Below are positions 11,933-20,289 of a DNA stretch of 64,000 bases, piece by piece. The notes beneath the pieces were generated by a model. That model did no database searches, was not told the origin of the DNA, and saw nothing but the letters and a program-made list of their open reading frames with translations. Location of the stretch: contig NZ_CP139438.1 in assembly GCF_034258515.1 (NCBI RefSeq), forward strand, positions 2,790,001 through 2,854,000, given 5' to 3'. The position numbers and the translations under genes were made by a program. Origin of the DNA: Pseudarthrobacter oxydans (lineage in GTDB: Bacteria > Actinomycetota > Actinomycetes > Actinomycetales > Micrococcaceae). How positions within the stretch are numbered: the stretch's first letter is position 1; the number at the start of each line of letters is the position of its first letter.

Positions 11933-12136
11933 CTAGAGAACGAAGGCGAAGACCAGGCCGAGGATGGCGAGGGCTTCGGTCAGCGCAAGGCCGAGGAATG
12001 CGATCGGCTGCAGGACGCGCTGTGCTTCCGGCTGGCGTGCAACGCCGTTGATGTAGGCAGCGAATACGAGACCAACACCGATACCACCGCCGATTGCGGA
12101 CAGACCGTAACCTACGAGGTTGAGATTGCCTTCCAT
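11933..12136 (-). CDS. atpE: F1Fo ATP synthase c subunit
   Basis: The 67-residue two-helix proteolipid that forms the rotor ring. The ion-binding carboxylate is Glu54 in ALTEAL, and the polar loop RQPE is at 34-37. There is no sodium-type Gln/Ser signature around the carboxylate, so proton coupling is expected. I chose the ATG giving [10 protein letters not shown]; it has an AAGGAAT Shine-Dalgarno, and the frame upstream (MGGILKGIK) is only the leader read through. Confidence 0.95.
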   Translation of the reverse strand: MEGNLNLVGYGLSAIGGGIGVGLVFAAYINGVARQPEAQRVLQPIAFLGLALTEALAILGLVFAFVL

Positions 12137-12243
12137 TTTTATTCCTTTCAAGATGCCACCCATGTGGCAGGTTGTTTGGTTTGCTCTATCCCCGCGAGGG
12201 GAAGTCTTAGTGCCCGGCGGCGGGTTGCCGGCAGGCAGGGTGC

Positions 12244-13044
12244 CTAGTGGCTGTCGGCGTGAAGTGCGCCTTCGATGTAGATCGCAGTCAGCAGGGTAAA
12301 GACGTAGGCCTGCAGGACCATGATCAGGGCTTCAAGCATGTACATGGCGATCGCCCCGGCCAGGACCAGGAGCGAGGTTCCCTTGAGCAGGAGGTTCTCC
12401 TGCATGACGAGGAACTCGATGCCGTAGCCGGCGATCATCACGATGAGGTGGCCTGCGAGCATGGTGGCGAACAGACGGAGGCTGTGCGTAACAGGCCGGA
12501 CCAGGAAGTTGGAGATGATCTCGATCGGGATGACGATCGGAAGGATGAACCACGGAACACCGGAGGGCACGGTGGCCAGCTTGAAGTAACGGAGTCCGTT
12601 CTTCTTGACGCCGATGGCGATCCAGGTGACGTAGACAATGCCGGCCAGCACGTAGGCGCCGCCCACGTGCGAGAACGTGGGGAGCTGGAAGAACGGGATG
12701 GCCCCGTAGATGTTGTTGACCAGGATGAAGAAGAAGAGGCTGAACAGCAGCGGGACGTACTTCATGAAGTCCCTGCCGCCGATGATGTCCTTGGCGATTC
12801 CGTTCCGGACGAAGCCGTAGGCGGCCTCTCCGGCGAACTGGAGCTTGCCGGGTACCAGCTGCTGCTTGCGTGCGGCAAGCACGAAGAAGACGGCGATAAA
12901 GACGACAGAGAGGAGGACCAGCAGCATCTGCTTGGAGAATCCTTCTGCGGCACCCCACGGCAGGATTGCCGGCAAATGCATTTCGTTAATACCAGGAGGA
13001 GTAAACTCTCCTGAATCTTGGGCCGGGAGCGCAAGCGCGATCAA
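12244..13044 (-). CDS. atpB: F1Fo ATP synthase a subunit
   Basis: The 266-residue membrane a subunit that forms the proton half-channels. The essential arginine is in [15 protein letters not shown] (helix IV region), and the conserved [14 protein letters not shown] stretch is intact. The start is a TTG at 13044, preceded by a good GAGAGGA Shine-Dalgarno at proper spacing. The next ATG, 21 codons in, would remove part of the periplasmic N-terminus. It is the first structural subunit gene of the operon and follows the AtpZ-like gene by 81 bp. Confidence 0.93.
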   Translation of the reverse strand: MIALALPAQDSGEFTPPGINEMHLPAILPWGAAEGFSKQMLLVLLSVVFIAVFFVLAARKQQLVPGKLQFAGEAAYGFVRNGIAKDIIGGRDFMKYVPLLFSLFFFILVNNIYGAIPFFQLPTFSHVGGAYVLAGIVYVTWIAIGVKKNGLRYFKLATVPSGVPWFILPIVIPIEIISNFLVRPVTHSLRLFATMLAGHLIVMIAGYGIEFLVMQENLLLKGTSLLVLAGAIAMYMLEALIMVLQAYVFTLLTAIYIEGALHADSH

Positions 13045-13125
13045 CGCGTTTCCTCTCTGCAGTGTCCATCATTGGGCGTTGGGCGGGGACCGGCAGCCGG
13101 AAGGCCTGCTGTTCCCCCTGTGAAA

Positions 13126-13467
13126 TTATTTGGCATTAGTGTCGCCGTCCTGGGACGGCCCGCTGGAAGCACGGCGCTCCCCAGCATTGTTTCGAGAACT
13201 GGTAAGGCCATGCATGTGGGAAAGGTAGAAACCTCCGACGGCTCCAAGCAGGGCGCCTGCGAGCACGATCCAGCGCGTTCCCCACACGTAATCCAGTCCC
13301 CACCCTATCAAACTCCAGACGATGATTCCGCCAATGATGTAGCTGAATACGGCCATGCCGGCGTTGTATCCGCCGCTGGTTCCGTCGCTCGATACACCGG
13401 GGGCAGAACCGCTCGATCCGCTGTTCCCGTTGCGGCCTTTGTTGGGCTTCTTCGGATCACGCATCAT
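13126..13467 (-). CDS. AtpZ/AtpI-like small membrane protein
   Basis: The 113-residue protein has a Ser/Gly-rich N-terminus, then two membrane helices (residues about 39-58 and 65-85) with a GWGLDYVWGTRWIV linker. This is the pattern of AtpZ/AtpI family proteins that help assemble the c ring or carry divalent ions beside ATP synthase. The ATG at 13467 overlaps the upstream stop as ATGA; a second in-frame ATG directly follows (13464) and either could be used with the AAGGA Shine-Dalgarno. It is the second gene of the atp operon. Confidence 0.8.
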   Translation of the reverse strand: MMRDPKKPNKGRNGNSGSSGSAPGVSSDGTSGGYNAGMAVFSYIIGGIIVWSLIGWGLDYVWGTRWIVLAGALLGAVGGFYLSHMHGLTSSRNNAGERRASSGPSQDGDTNAK

Positions 13468-13937
13468 GGTTTTCCTTGTTCGGGCTCGTTGTAGATCTGC
13501 AGGCGCGCCTTGCTGAAACCGTAGATTTCAGCAGCCTGCCACAGGACCACTGCGCTCACCGCTCCGGCCACAAACCAGCGCCCTTGCAGCCACTGCGGAG
13601 CCCCTACGACGAACAGCACGACGGCGAAGCCGACCACCTTGACGAAGTAGGTTGCCACGAACATGCCGATGGCGCCCGAAGGGTTGCCGCGGCCCACGAA
13701 ATGTCCCACCAGGAGGCTGATTCCGAAGAACAGCATGACCAGCAGGCCGCCCGCGGTACTGGACAGGGCGGCGTTCACGCCCTGCAGAAGCACGGCTGCG
13801 GCCGCGCAGAGGAGCAGGCCGGCGGCAGAGGCAATCGAGCTCAGCTTGAGGAGGTGCAGCCAGAGCGACGGAGTGGGGCCGGATGCGCCAACACTTCCGT
13901 TGCCGGACGGAGGTCCGGACTCGGCGTTGGAGGTCAT
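13464..13937 (-). CDS. AtpI-like membrane protein (ATP synthase protein I)
   Basis: The 157-residue protein has four predicted membrane helices after a Gly/Ser-rich N-terminus (helices near residues 30-52, 60-82, 88-110 and 118-140). Its position at the head of the ATP synthase operon and the four-helix topology suggest AtpI (Fo assembly factor). Similarity at the residue level is weak, so the family name rests mainly on context. The stop overlaps the next gene by ATGA. Confidence 0.7.
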   Translation of the reverse strand: MTSNAESGPPSGNGSVGASGPTPSLWLHLLKLSSIASAAGLLLCAAAAVLLQGVNAALSSTAGGLLVMLFFGISLLVGHFVGRGNPSGAIGMFVATYFVKVVGFAVVLFVVGAPQWLQGRWFVAGAVSAVVLWQAAEIYGFSKARLQIYNEPEQGKP

Positions 13938-13986
13938 TCGATCCCAATCGTCGGCACCAACAGGCGGTTCGCCGGCAGGCAGGTTT

Positions 13987-14012
13987 GGAGGGGCAGCTTT
14001 GGCTGCCCCTAA
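13987..14012. terminator. Hairpin between the WecA-type gene and the atp operon
   Basis: A 10-bp stem, AGGGGCAGC with GGCTGCCCCT around a TTT loop, lies 35 bp downstream of the minus-strand WecA-type stop. The following bases on the minus strand are not a clear U-run, so termination is uncertain. It may also sit in the atp promoter region. Confidence 0.4.
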
Positions 14013-14046
14013 ATTCTACACGAGATAGAAATAATTGGCATCGAGG

Positions 14047-15159
14047 TTACGCCCGCGTCTCTTCGCCGCGCCGGGCAAGGTACGGCCAGGCGGTGACGAG
14101 GCCCATGACAAGGGTGGCGAAGAGGTCCACAGCGAGCACCACCTGCCACGGGAAGATGGCGAAGGCCAGTCCGCCGAAGGAGAGGATGCCGGTCCAGAGG
14201 TACATCAGGATCACCGCGGTGCGGTGCGAGTAGCCGATGTCCAGCAACTTGTGGTGCAGGTGGCCCTTGTCCGCGGACCAGGGCGAGCGTCCGCGGGCGG
14301 TGCGCCGCACCACGGCCAGGCCCAGGTCCAGCAGCGGCAGGAAGAGGACGGCGAACGGAAGCAGGATGGGAATCACGGTGGAGATACCGTTGGCCCTGTC
14401 ATACAGACCCGAGGTGATCTGTCCGGTGGACACGACGCCGGCAGAAGCCATCAGCAGCCCGATCAGCATCGCACCGGAGTCGCCCATGAAGATTTTGGAC
14501 GGAAACCAGTTGTGCGGGAGGAAGCCCAGGCAGCTGCCCACCAGGACGGCGGTGATCAGGGTGGCGAGGTCCGAATAGTCCAGCAGCACGGCGTTGCGGT
14601 GCACCCAGTATGCGGTGAAGAAGAACGCGGTCCCGCCGATGATGGCCACGCCCGCGGCGAGGCCATCCAGGCCGTCGATGAAGTTGAAGGCGTTCATCGT
14701 GGTGACGATCAGCCCCGCGGTCAAGAGCACCCGTACCGTCTCGTTTTCGAGGTAGATCGCTTCCGGCACCCAGGGGACGATGGTCATCTGGACTCCCCAG
14801 ATGGCCACCGTAAGGCCCGCGGCGCTTTGCCCGATGAGTTTCACCCACCAGCGGATGTCCAGCAGGTCGTCCGCCACGCCCACCAGGACGATGACGGCAG
14901 CACCGGCAAGGACGCCCCAGGGGGAGAAGTTATTGCGGTAGATGTCCTTGACGAAGAATGACTGGCTGGCAACAATCAGCGCAACCATCACTCCGAGGAA
15001 AATCGCCACGCCGCCCAGCCGCGACACCGGGATCGAATGCATGTCGCGGCTGCGGATGGGCAGGTGCAGTTCCAGCCGGTGGCCGACGACCCGCGCTGCC
15101 CAGGTGGCCGCGTAGGACACGATGGCAGCCGTCAGCCCCATCAGCAGGTACATGATCAT
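14047..15159 (-). CDS. wecA: Polyprenyl-phosphate GlcNAc-1-phosphate transferase (WecA/TagO/MraY family)
   Basis: The 370-residue integral membrane enzyme has about ten or eleven helices and moves a sugar-1-phosphate (usually GlcNAc) from a UDP-sugar to undecaprenyl phosphate. This starts teichoic acid, arabinogalactan or other wall-glycan synthesis. Key motifs are visible: VADDLLD (Asp97, Asp98, Asp101), NAFNFIDGLDGLAAG, and PSKIFMGDSGA. The motifs fit WecA/TagO/Rv1302 better than MraY. A second ATG two codons in is an alternative start. Rv1302-type genes precede the atp operon in Mycobacterium as well, so the neighbourhood is conserved. Confidence 0.9.
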   Translation of the reverse strand: MIMYLLMGLTAAIVSYAATWAARVVGHRLELHLPIRSRDMHSIPVSRLGGVAIFLGVMVALIVASQSFFVKDIYRNNFSPWGVLAGAAVIVLVGVADDLLDIRWWVKLIGQSAAGLTVAIWGVQMTIVPWVPEAIYLENETVRVLLTAGLIVTTMNAFNFIDGLDGLAAGVAIIGGTAFFFTAYWVHRNAVLLDYSDLATLITAVLVGSCLGFLPHNWFPSKIFMGDSGAMLIGLLMASAGVVSTGQITSGLYDRANGISTVIPILLPFAVLFLPLLDLGLAVVRRTARGRSPWSADKGHLHHKLLDIGYSHRTAVILMYLWTGILSFGGLAFAIFPWQVVLAVDLFATLVMGLVTAWPYLARRGEETRA

Positions 15160-15495
15160 GGGGCGGGGGCCGTTTCAGGGGGGAGGCTGAAGCAGGGCAA
15201 CCGTGCCGGCAGCTGGTCCTTGGTCGAGGGGCTCACTGGCCGGGAATCTGTTCTTCGATAAATGAAACTTCTCCGTCGCCGAGCGCGCAGCAGGCAGTAC
15301 GCATTTCCGTATGCGCAGTGCCATACAAAACGCAGTGTCTTACAAAACGCAGTGTCTTACAAAACGCAGTGCCTTACAGGGCTGTATTACAGTGGACTCT
15401 AGTCAAAGATACTAGCGCCAACAGCATCATGGCTTCGCGCCACACGGCGCAGTGCGAGCGGGGAAATCCCTGTCAGCCATGCTGAAAGGACCCCA
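15160..15495. other. Divergent intergenic region between the WecA-type and GT2 genes
   Basis: These 336 bp hold the start regions of two divergent cell-wall genes. Apart from the 17-bp tandem repeat listed separately, I see a short hairpin CGCAT...ATGCG just before the repeats. A weak promoter-like pair (TTACAG at 15387, 17 bp, TACTAG at 15410) reads toward the GT2 gene. No small ORF with a Shine-Dalgarno is evident. Confidence 0.5.
15314..15381. repeat. Four tandem copies of a 17-bp repeat
   Basis: The unit CGCAGTGTCTTACAAAA occurs perfectly at 15331-15347 and 15348-15364. It is flanked by variant copies at 15314-15330 (two changes) and 15365-15381 (a C at position 8 and GGG at the end). 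The copies follow each other without spacers. It lies in the control region between two divergent wall-glycan genes, upstream of a possible promoter for the GT2 gene. Confidence 0.9.
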
Positions 15496-16392
15496 ATGAC
15501 CCCCCGCATAGCCGTCGCTGCCGTGACCTTCGACCGGCCCAATGAACTGGCTGTCCTGCTGGATGCGATCAACGCGCAGAGCGCACCCGTGGAGACGATC
15601 TGCCTGGTGGACAGCGGCACGGCCCCGGCCGCGGACGTCGCCGCCAAGCACCCGAATGTCGACTACGTCCGCTCGGAAGCAAACCTTGGTGGAGCAGGCG
15701 GATTCGCCCTGGCGGCGCTGAAGGCCGTGGCCAGCGGTGCCACATGGATCTGGATGATGGACGACGACGCCGAGCCGGCTGATCCGGAATGCCTTGCAAC
15801 GCTGGTGCGTGAGGCTGAGGCACGGGACCTGGAAGCGGTGGTTCCGCTGGTGACGGCGCCGGGCCAGCCCGACCGGCTTTCCTTTTTCTTCCGCCTGGAC
15901 GGCAAGGTCACGCACAGCCGCGCCGAGGTGGAAAAGCTGGGCTTCCTGCCCAACGACGGCCACTTCTTCAACGGGGCGCTGATCCGTTCCGACGTCTTCT
16001 TTAAAGTGGGCCTGCCCGACATGCGGCTCTTTATCCGCGGCGACGAGGTTGACTTCACCATCCGTCTTCGCAAGGCGGGGATCAGGTTCGGCACGGTGAC
16101 CACTACCGCCATCACCCACCCGCACGCGTTTTCGGAGACCCAGCATGTGTTCGGCGCCGGCTGGCACGTCATTGTTCCGGAATCGGCCTTCAAGCGGTAC
16201 TACTACTACCGGAACCGCGGCTATCTGATCCGCCGGTACTTCCGCGTCAGGTCCTTCGTTGCGGATGTGGGCGGCTATCTGAGCTACTTCCTGCAGCGCC
16301 GGGACCTTCACGGCTTCCTGGGCTGGGCCAGGTCCTTCACCGCCGGCCTCCGGGGCAAGGGGTTCGCGCCGCTGGAAGACCAGAAGTTCTAG
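15496..16392 (+). CDS. Family 2 glycosyltransferase (GlfT/rhamnosyltransferase-like)
   Basis: The 298-residue cytoplasmic or membrane-associated enzyme has a GT-A fold: nucleotide-binding VAAVTFDRPNELAVLLDAI at the start, the VRSEANLGGAGGF motif, and the metal-binding DDD at residues 89-91 (WMMDDDAEP). It resembles GlfT1 and rhamnosyl/galactofuranosyl transferases that build wall polysaccharides. An HPHAFSE element near residue 208 and a basic C-terminal amphipathic region (RYYYYRNRGYLIRRYFR) fit membrane attachment. The start is supported by AAAGGA 8 bp upstream. It sits between a WecA-type and a WecG/TagA-type gene, suggesting a shared glycan pathway. Confidence 0.87.
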   Translation: MTPRIAVAAVTFDRPNELAVLLDAINAQSAPVETICLVDSGTAPAADVAAKHPNVDYVRSEANLGGAGGFALAALKAVASGATWIWMMDDDAEPADPECLATLVREAEARDLEAVVPLVTAPGQPDRLSFFFRLDGKVTHSRAEVEKLGFLPNDGHFFNGALIRSDVFFKVGLPDMRLFIRGDEVDFTIRLRKAGIRFGTVTTTAITHPHAFSETQHVFGAGWHVIVPESAFKRYYYYRNRGYLIRRYFRVRSFVADVGGYLSYFLQRRDLHGFLGWARSFTAGLRGKGFAPLEDQKF

Positions 16393-16402
16393 GCTGCGGT
16401 TC

Positions 16403-17176
16403 CTAGCTCCTGCGCGCCAGCCCCTGGCGCTTCAGCCCGCGGGCGGCCAGGAGCCACAGCAGCACCCAGGGCTCGCCAAGCACGCGGTACGCCACGCGGC
16501 GGGGATGAAGCAGCAGGCGCCACGCCCACTCCAGTCCCAGCCTGCCCAGCCACCGGGGGGCGAGCTTCTGGAAGCCGGCAAGCTGTTCGATCGCTCCGCC
16601 TACGGCGCAGTAGACCGCCGGCGGCATCTCGCCGAGGCGCCGCTGCAGGACTTTTTCCTGCAGGGGCATGCCAAGTCCGATCAGGACCAGCTGCGGCTGC
16701 TGCCGGTGGAGCCAGGCCACAGCTTCATCCTCAAGCGCGTCATCCCAGCCCTCCCCCGGAAAGCCTGCAACCTTTGCGCCGGGGACGATTGACTGCAGCT
16801 TCCTGACGGCGCCGGCGTTGGCCTCCGCACCGGCGCCAAGCACGGCAATCCGCTCCAGTCCCCGCACCTGGTCCAGCGCCGGAAGCCAGTCAGTCGAGCC
16901 CAGCCTGTAGTCCATGACGGGGCCTTCAGCCTTGCCTGTCCTCCCCCACAGCCAGAGCACGGGAGCCCCGTCCAGCAGGACCACGTCGCTCCGCTGGTAG
17001 AGGTCGCGGAAGCCCTCATCCGAGAGGGTCAGCGTGACGCTGTGGAGGTTATGGCCCAGCACCGTCCGGGTGGAGCCTTCCTGGACGTAGCGGCTGAGTT
17101 CCGCCACCAGTTCCGGAACGCGCAGCGGGGTTGCTTCAACATCCAGCACCGGGACCTGCTGGCGGTCCAGTGCCAT
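16403..17176 (-). CDS. WecG/TagA/CpsF family glycosyltransferase
   Basis: The 257-residue enzyme belongs to the family that adds a second sugar, often ManNAc or ManNAcA, to a lipid-linked GlcNAc. Motifs seen are DGAPVLWLWGR near residue 70, the FPGEGWDD region and LGMPLQEK (V-x-LGxPxQE), all typical of the family. The basic C-terminus (LRHRRVAYR-like, rich in Arg and Trp) is the membrane-targeting part. I chose the ATG at 17176, which overlaps the TGA of the upstream tsaC-type gene by one base. A TTG one codon earlier is possible. It ends only 10 bp from the convergent GT2 gene, so no terminator fits between them. Confidence 0.85.
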   Translation of the reverse strand: MALDRQQVPVLDVEATPLRVPELVAELSRYVQEGSTRTVLGHNLHSVTLTLSDEGFRDLYQRSDVVLLDGAPVLWLWGRTGKAEGPVMDYRLGSTDWLPALDQVRGLERIAVLGAGAEANAGAVRKLQSIVPGAKVAGFPGEGWDDALEDEAVAWLHRQQPQLVLIGLGMPLQEKVLQRRLGEMPPAVYCAVGGAIEQLAGFQKLAPRWLGRLGLEWAWRLLLHPRRVAYRVLGEPWVLLWLLAARGLKRQGLARRS

Positions 17177-18012
17177 CAAGATTCAGTGTCCCGCGCCGGC
17201 GCCGGGGTTGCGGGAGCGGGGGGTTCGACGGCGGAGGACCCTGCCGGGGGCTGGACCGACGCGGCGGCCTGCTCCTCCGCCACGGGAGCCGCAACCGCAG
17301 GCGACGCGTCAGCGGGTCCTGCATCCACCGGTTCCTCTTCAGCCATGGGGATCTCCCCCAGGCCCAGAACACCCGGAACGTGCTCCCGGAGCTGGTCAAG
17401 GCTTACGGCACCGTTGCGGACCACGCGCAGGTGCGGCCCCGTGGCGTCAACAATGGTGGAGGGCACGGCGTCCTGGCCTTCCTGCGGCCGGAAGCCTCCT
17501 TCCAGGTAGACCTCCACGGAATCGGCAAGCTGCTCGCGCGCGGCGGCGGCCGTCTGACCGGGCACGTGGCCCGTCCGGTTCGCAGAGGATACGGCGAGCG
17601 GCCCGGTGAGGGTCAGCAGTTCCTGGGCGATCTCGTCGTCAGGCATGCGCAGTGCCACCGTCCCCTTGGTCTCACCCAGATCCCAGTCGAGGGACGGCTG
17701 GGCGTGCAGGATCAGGGTCAGGCCGCCCGGCCAGAACGCCTCCGCAAGCTTGCGGGCGTCCGGGGACACATCCGTAGCCAGTCCATCAAGTGCATTGATC
17801 CGCGGGATCAGCACGGGCGGTGGCATGGTGCGGCTGCGTCCCTTGGATACCAGCAGCATGGTCACGGCCTGGGGCGAAAAGGCGTCGGCGGCAATGCCGT
17901 AAACAGTGTCCGTGGGAAAGACCACGCACTTCTTCTCGCTGATGGCCCGCTGGGCGTGCTCCAGCCCCTTGGCGCGCTCGTCGTCACTGGTGCAGTCGTA
18001 GGTAGTGGTCAC
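17176..18012 (-). CDS. tsaC: L-threonylcarbamoyladenylate synthase (Sua5/TsaC)
   Basis: The 278-residue protein makes threonylcarbamoyl-AMP for the t6A modification of ANN-decoding tRNAs. The YrdC fold is clear: VVFPTDTVYGIAADA (residues 30-44), the K/R-rich SKGRSRTMPPPVLI segment, WPGGLTLIL and GPLAVSSANRTGH. The last 60 residues are an Ala/Pro/Glu-rich tail with no recognisable domain. This tail is not the classical Sua5 domain, so the core is TsaC-like with an extension. It is coupled to prmC upstream (12-bp gap) and to the WecG-like gene downstream by a 1-bp overlap. Confidence 0.92.
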   Translation of the reverse strand: MTTTYDCTSDDERAKGLEHAQRAISEKKCVVFPTDTVYGIAADAFSPQAVTMLLVSKGRSRTMPPPVLIPRINALDGLATDVSPDARKLAEAFWPGGLTLILHAQPSLDWDLGETKGTVALRMPDDEIAQELLTLTGPLAVSSANRTGHVPGQTAAAAREQLADSVEVYLEGGFRPQEGQDAVPSTIVDATGPHLRVVRNGAVSLDQLREHVPGVLGLGEIPMAEEEPVDAGPADASPAVAAPVAEEQAAASVQPPAGSSAVEPPAPATPAPARDTES

Positions 18013-18024
18013 TCGCCTATTCTT

Positions 18025-18897
18025 TCATTCCCTGTAGTCCGGATCCGCGAGCAGGGCGCTGGTGGCGCGTTCCTTGCCGTTGAGGTCCAGATGCGTCCTG
18101 ATTCCGGTCCAGTTCCCTGCCCTGGCCAGCATGGCCGAGATCCAGCCCGCCTGGACTTCCGCGTGTTCCATCACGAAGTAGCCGCCGGGCCGCAGGAGGC
18201 GGGCCGCGGAGGCAGCGGCCGCCGTCGGAAGTTCCATCCCGTCCGCTCCCCCGCCGTACAGCGCTTCGGGCGGATCGTGGAGGGCGACTTCGGGTTCGTT
18301 GGGGATGGCTTCGGCGGGGATGTAGGGCGGGTTGGACACCACCACGTCGAAAGTTCCGTTGAGCTCCGGCAGCGCGTCCCGCAGGTCCCCCTGGACGAGG
18401 TTGATGCCCAGGGGCGCCAGGTTCCTTGCAGCCCAGGCGTGGGCGAGGGGGCTGAACTCCACCGCGTGGACTTCGGCGCCGGGCACCTCGTGGGCGATGG
18501 AGCCGGCGATGGCGCCGGATCCGGTACCAAGGTCCACAATGCGCGGGTGCGGCACGCCGATGACGTGGTCGATCACCAACTGCACCACGGACTCGGTCTC
18601 CGGGCGGGGAATGAAGACCCCCGGCCCCACGGCCAGTTCGAGGTAGCGGAAATGCGCCACACCGGTGATGTGCTGCAGCGGCGTCCTGCCGGCACGCTCC
18701 GCCACGAGGGCCGCATAGCCTTCCGGCGCTGGAGTATCGCCAAGCATCATGGCGCGGAGGCGGCCGAGCCCGACACTCAGGAGGTGGTCGGCGAGCAGTT
18801 CGGCGTCCACGCGGGGGCTGGGCACGCCGGCGTCCCGGAGGATGGCTGTTGCCTCGGCGACGGCATCCGCAAGCGACTGGCCTGGCTCAAGTGTCAT
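18025..18897 (-). CDS. prmC: Peptide chain release factor N5-glutamine methyltransferase
   Basis: The 290-residue enzyme methylates the glutamine of the GGQ motif of RF1 and RF2. It has an N-terminal helical domain (1-85), a SAM-binding motif VDLGTGSG at 121-128 and the catalytic NPPY at 189-192. It lies 21 bp downstream of prfA, whose product is its substrate, in the standard bacterial arrangement. Confidence 0.95.
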   Translation of the reverse strand: MTLEPGQSLADAVAEATAILRDAGVPSPRVDAELLADHLLSVGLGRLRAMMLGDTPAPEGYAALVAERAGRTPLQHITGVAHFRYLELAVGPGVFIPRPETESVVQLVIDHVIGVPHPRIVDLGTGSGAIAGSIAHEVPGAEVHAVEFSPLAHAWAARNLAPLGINLVQGDLRDALPELNGTFDVVVSNPPYIPAEAIPNEPEVALHDPPEALYGGGADGMELPTAAAASAARLLRPGGYFVMEHAEVQAGWISAMLARAGNWTGIRTHLDLNGKERATSALLADPDYRE

Positions 18898-18918
18898 GTC
18901 TGGGATGTGCCGGAAGGA

Positions 18919-19992
18919 CTAATCGCCGATGGCGTCCAGGCGAGCCTGTTCGTCCATCTCAATTGCGGACTGGATGACGGGTTCCAGGTCGCCGTTCATC
19001 ACCTGGTCCAGGTTGTATGCCTTGTAGCCGGTGCGGTGGTCCGCGATGCGGTTTTCCGGGTAGTTGTACGTGCGGATGCGCTCCGAGCGGTCCATGGTGC
19101 GGATCTGCGACTTCCGCTGGGCCGAGTTCTCGGCGTCGATCTGCTCCTGCTGGTGAGCCAGGATGCGTGCCCGCAGCACGCGCATGCCGGCTTCACGGTT
19201 CTGCAGCTGCGACTTCTCGTTCTGCATGGCCACCACGATTCCGGTGGGAAGGTGGGTAATGCGCACGGCAGAGTCCGTGGTGTTGACCGACTGGCCGCCC
19301 GGGCCGGAAGACCGGTAGACATCGATCTTGAGGTCGTTCTGGTTGATCTCAAGCTCTTCGGGCTCGTCCACCTCGGGGAGGACCAGCACGCCGGCCGCCG
19401 AGGTGTGGATGCGGCCCTGGGATTCGGTGACGGGAACGCGCTGGACGCGGTGTACGCCGCCCTCGAACTTCAGGCGGGCGTAAACGCCCTCGGCAGGATC
19501 GTTCGAGTTGCCCTTCACGGCCACCTGGACGTCCTTGTAGCCGCCAAGGTCGGATTCCGTGGCGGAAATGATTTCGGTTTTCCAGCCGCGCGATTCCGCG
19601 TACCGGGTGTACATGCGCAGCAGGTCGCCGGCAAAGAGCGCAGCCTCGTCGCCGCCCTCACCGCCCTTGACTTCAAGGATGACGTTGCGGGCGTCGTCAG
19701 GATCCCGCGGAATGAGCAGCCGCCGCAGCTTGGCCGCGGCGGTTTCCAGAGCGGCCTCAAGCTCGGGAACCTCGGCAGCAAATTCGGGGTCCTCCCCCGC
19801 CATTTCCTTGGCGGCAGCAAGGTCATCCCGGATGGCCTCCCACTTGTGGTAGGCCTCAACAATGCCATTAAGCTGAGCCGACCGCCGCCCCAGCTTCCGG
19901 GCAAGCCGCTGGTCAGCATAAACAGCAGGATCCCCCAGCTGCGCCTGGATGGAGTCATGCTCATCAAGCAGGCCCTGTACGGACTCAAACAT
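18919..19992 (-). CDS. prfA: Peptide chain release factor 1
   Basis: The 357-residue RF1 reads UAA and UAG stops. The PVT tripeptide (residues 187-189) that recognises these codons and the catalytic GGQ (232-234, in [11 protein letters not shown]) are both present. Length is normal. An AGAGG Shine-Dalgarno precedes the ATG. A 14-bp perfect palindrome lies immediately upstream. Confidence 0.97.
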   Translation of the reverse strand: MFESVQGLLDEHDSIQAQLGDPAVYADQRLARKLGRRSAQLNGIVEAYHKWEAIRDDLAAAKEMAGEDPEFAAEVPELEAALETAAAKLRRLLIPRDPDDARNVILEVKGGEGGDEAALFAGDLLRMYTRYAESRGWKTEIISATESDLGGYKDVQVAVKGNSNDPAEGVYARLKFEGGVHRVQRVPVTESQGRIHTSAAGVLVLPEVDEPEELEINQNDLKIDVYRSSGPGGQSVNTTDSAVRITHLPTGIVVAMQNEKSQLQNREAGMRVLRARILAHQQEQIDAENSAQRKSQIRTMDRSERIRTYNYPENRIADHRTGYKAYNLDQVMNGDLEPVIQSAIEMDEQARLDAIGD

Positions 19993-20006
19993 TTAAAACC
20001 TCTTTC

Positions 20007-20020
20007 GACTTGTACAAGTC
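20007..20020. promoter_or_regulatory. 14-bp perfect palindrome upstream of prfA
   Basis: GACTTGTACAAGTC is a perfect dyad that ends 14 bp before the prfA ATG (at 19992) and just upstream of its Shine-Dalgarno. It could be an operator or a short RNA hairpin. No regulator can be named. Confidence 0.5.
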
Positions 20021-20031
20021 TAGTTACTGCA

Positions 20032-20090
20032 ACGCGGGGTCAGTTAACGCCCAATCCAGGGCTCCCGGAGGGCCAAAAGTGACCCCGCGT
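20032..20090. repeat. 59-bp inverted-repeat element
   Basis: The ends ACGCGGGGTCA (20032-20042) and TGACCCCGCGT (20080-20090) are perfect 11-bp complements. They enclose an interior with a further hairpin-forming stretch (GGGCTCCCGGAGGGCC near 20059-20074). The whole can fold into one large hairpin. It looks like an intergenic REP-like element; a transcription terminator is the other option, but there is no U-run. Confidence 0.65.
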
Positions 20091-20122
20091 CGCGTCTCTT
20101 GGTGCGGAACCGTTAACGACGA

Positions 20123-20289
20123 ACCGCTCAAAATATGCCGGCCAGGGAGCAGTCGATGACTCCCAACCTTCGCAAGCTCAGGTCGGGGCCCTCGTCATCT
20201 CCCTTACGGGCCTGCCGGAGCCGGGTGGCTTGGGATCGTAGATCGCAAGCCACCCGGCGTAGGGGCGGGGCCGGCATATTTTGAGCGGT
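20123..20289. mobile_element. 167-bp element with 21-bp terminal inverted repeats (MITE-like)
   Basis: The 21 bp at 20123-20143 are the exact reverse complement of the 21 bp at 20269-20289 (outer end ACCGCTCAAAATATGCC...). Between them lies a hairpin with a 13-bp stem (20220-20232 with 20246-20258) and a smaller one (GGAG...CTCC near 20145-20164). There is no ORF. The dinucleotide GA flanks both ends and might be a target duplication, but two bases prove little. The right end is 7 bp from the rho stop codon. It may be a MITE or a structured RNA at the 3' end of the rho transcript. Confidence 0.6.

Noticed and set aside
15314..15381. CRISPR array
   Set aside because: The copies are direct 17-bp repeats with no spacers and no cas genes nearby.
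17131..20082. Open frame of more than 980 codons opposite tsaC, prmC and prfA
   Set aside because: Its length reflects lack of stops in the antisense of GC-rich genes; all three real genes have clear active-site motifs.
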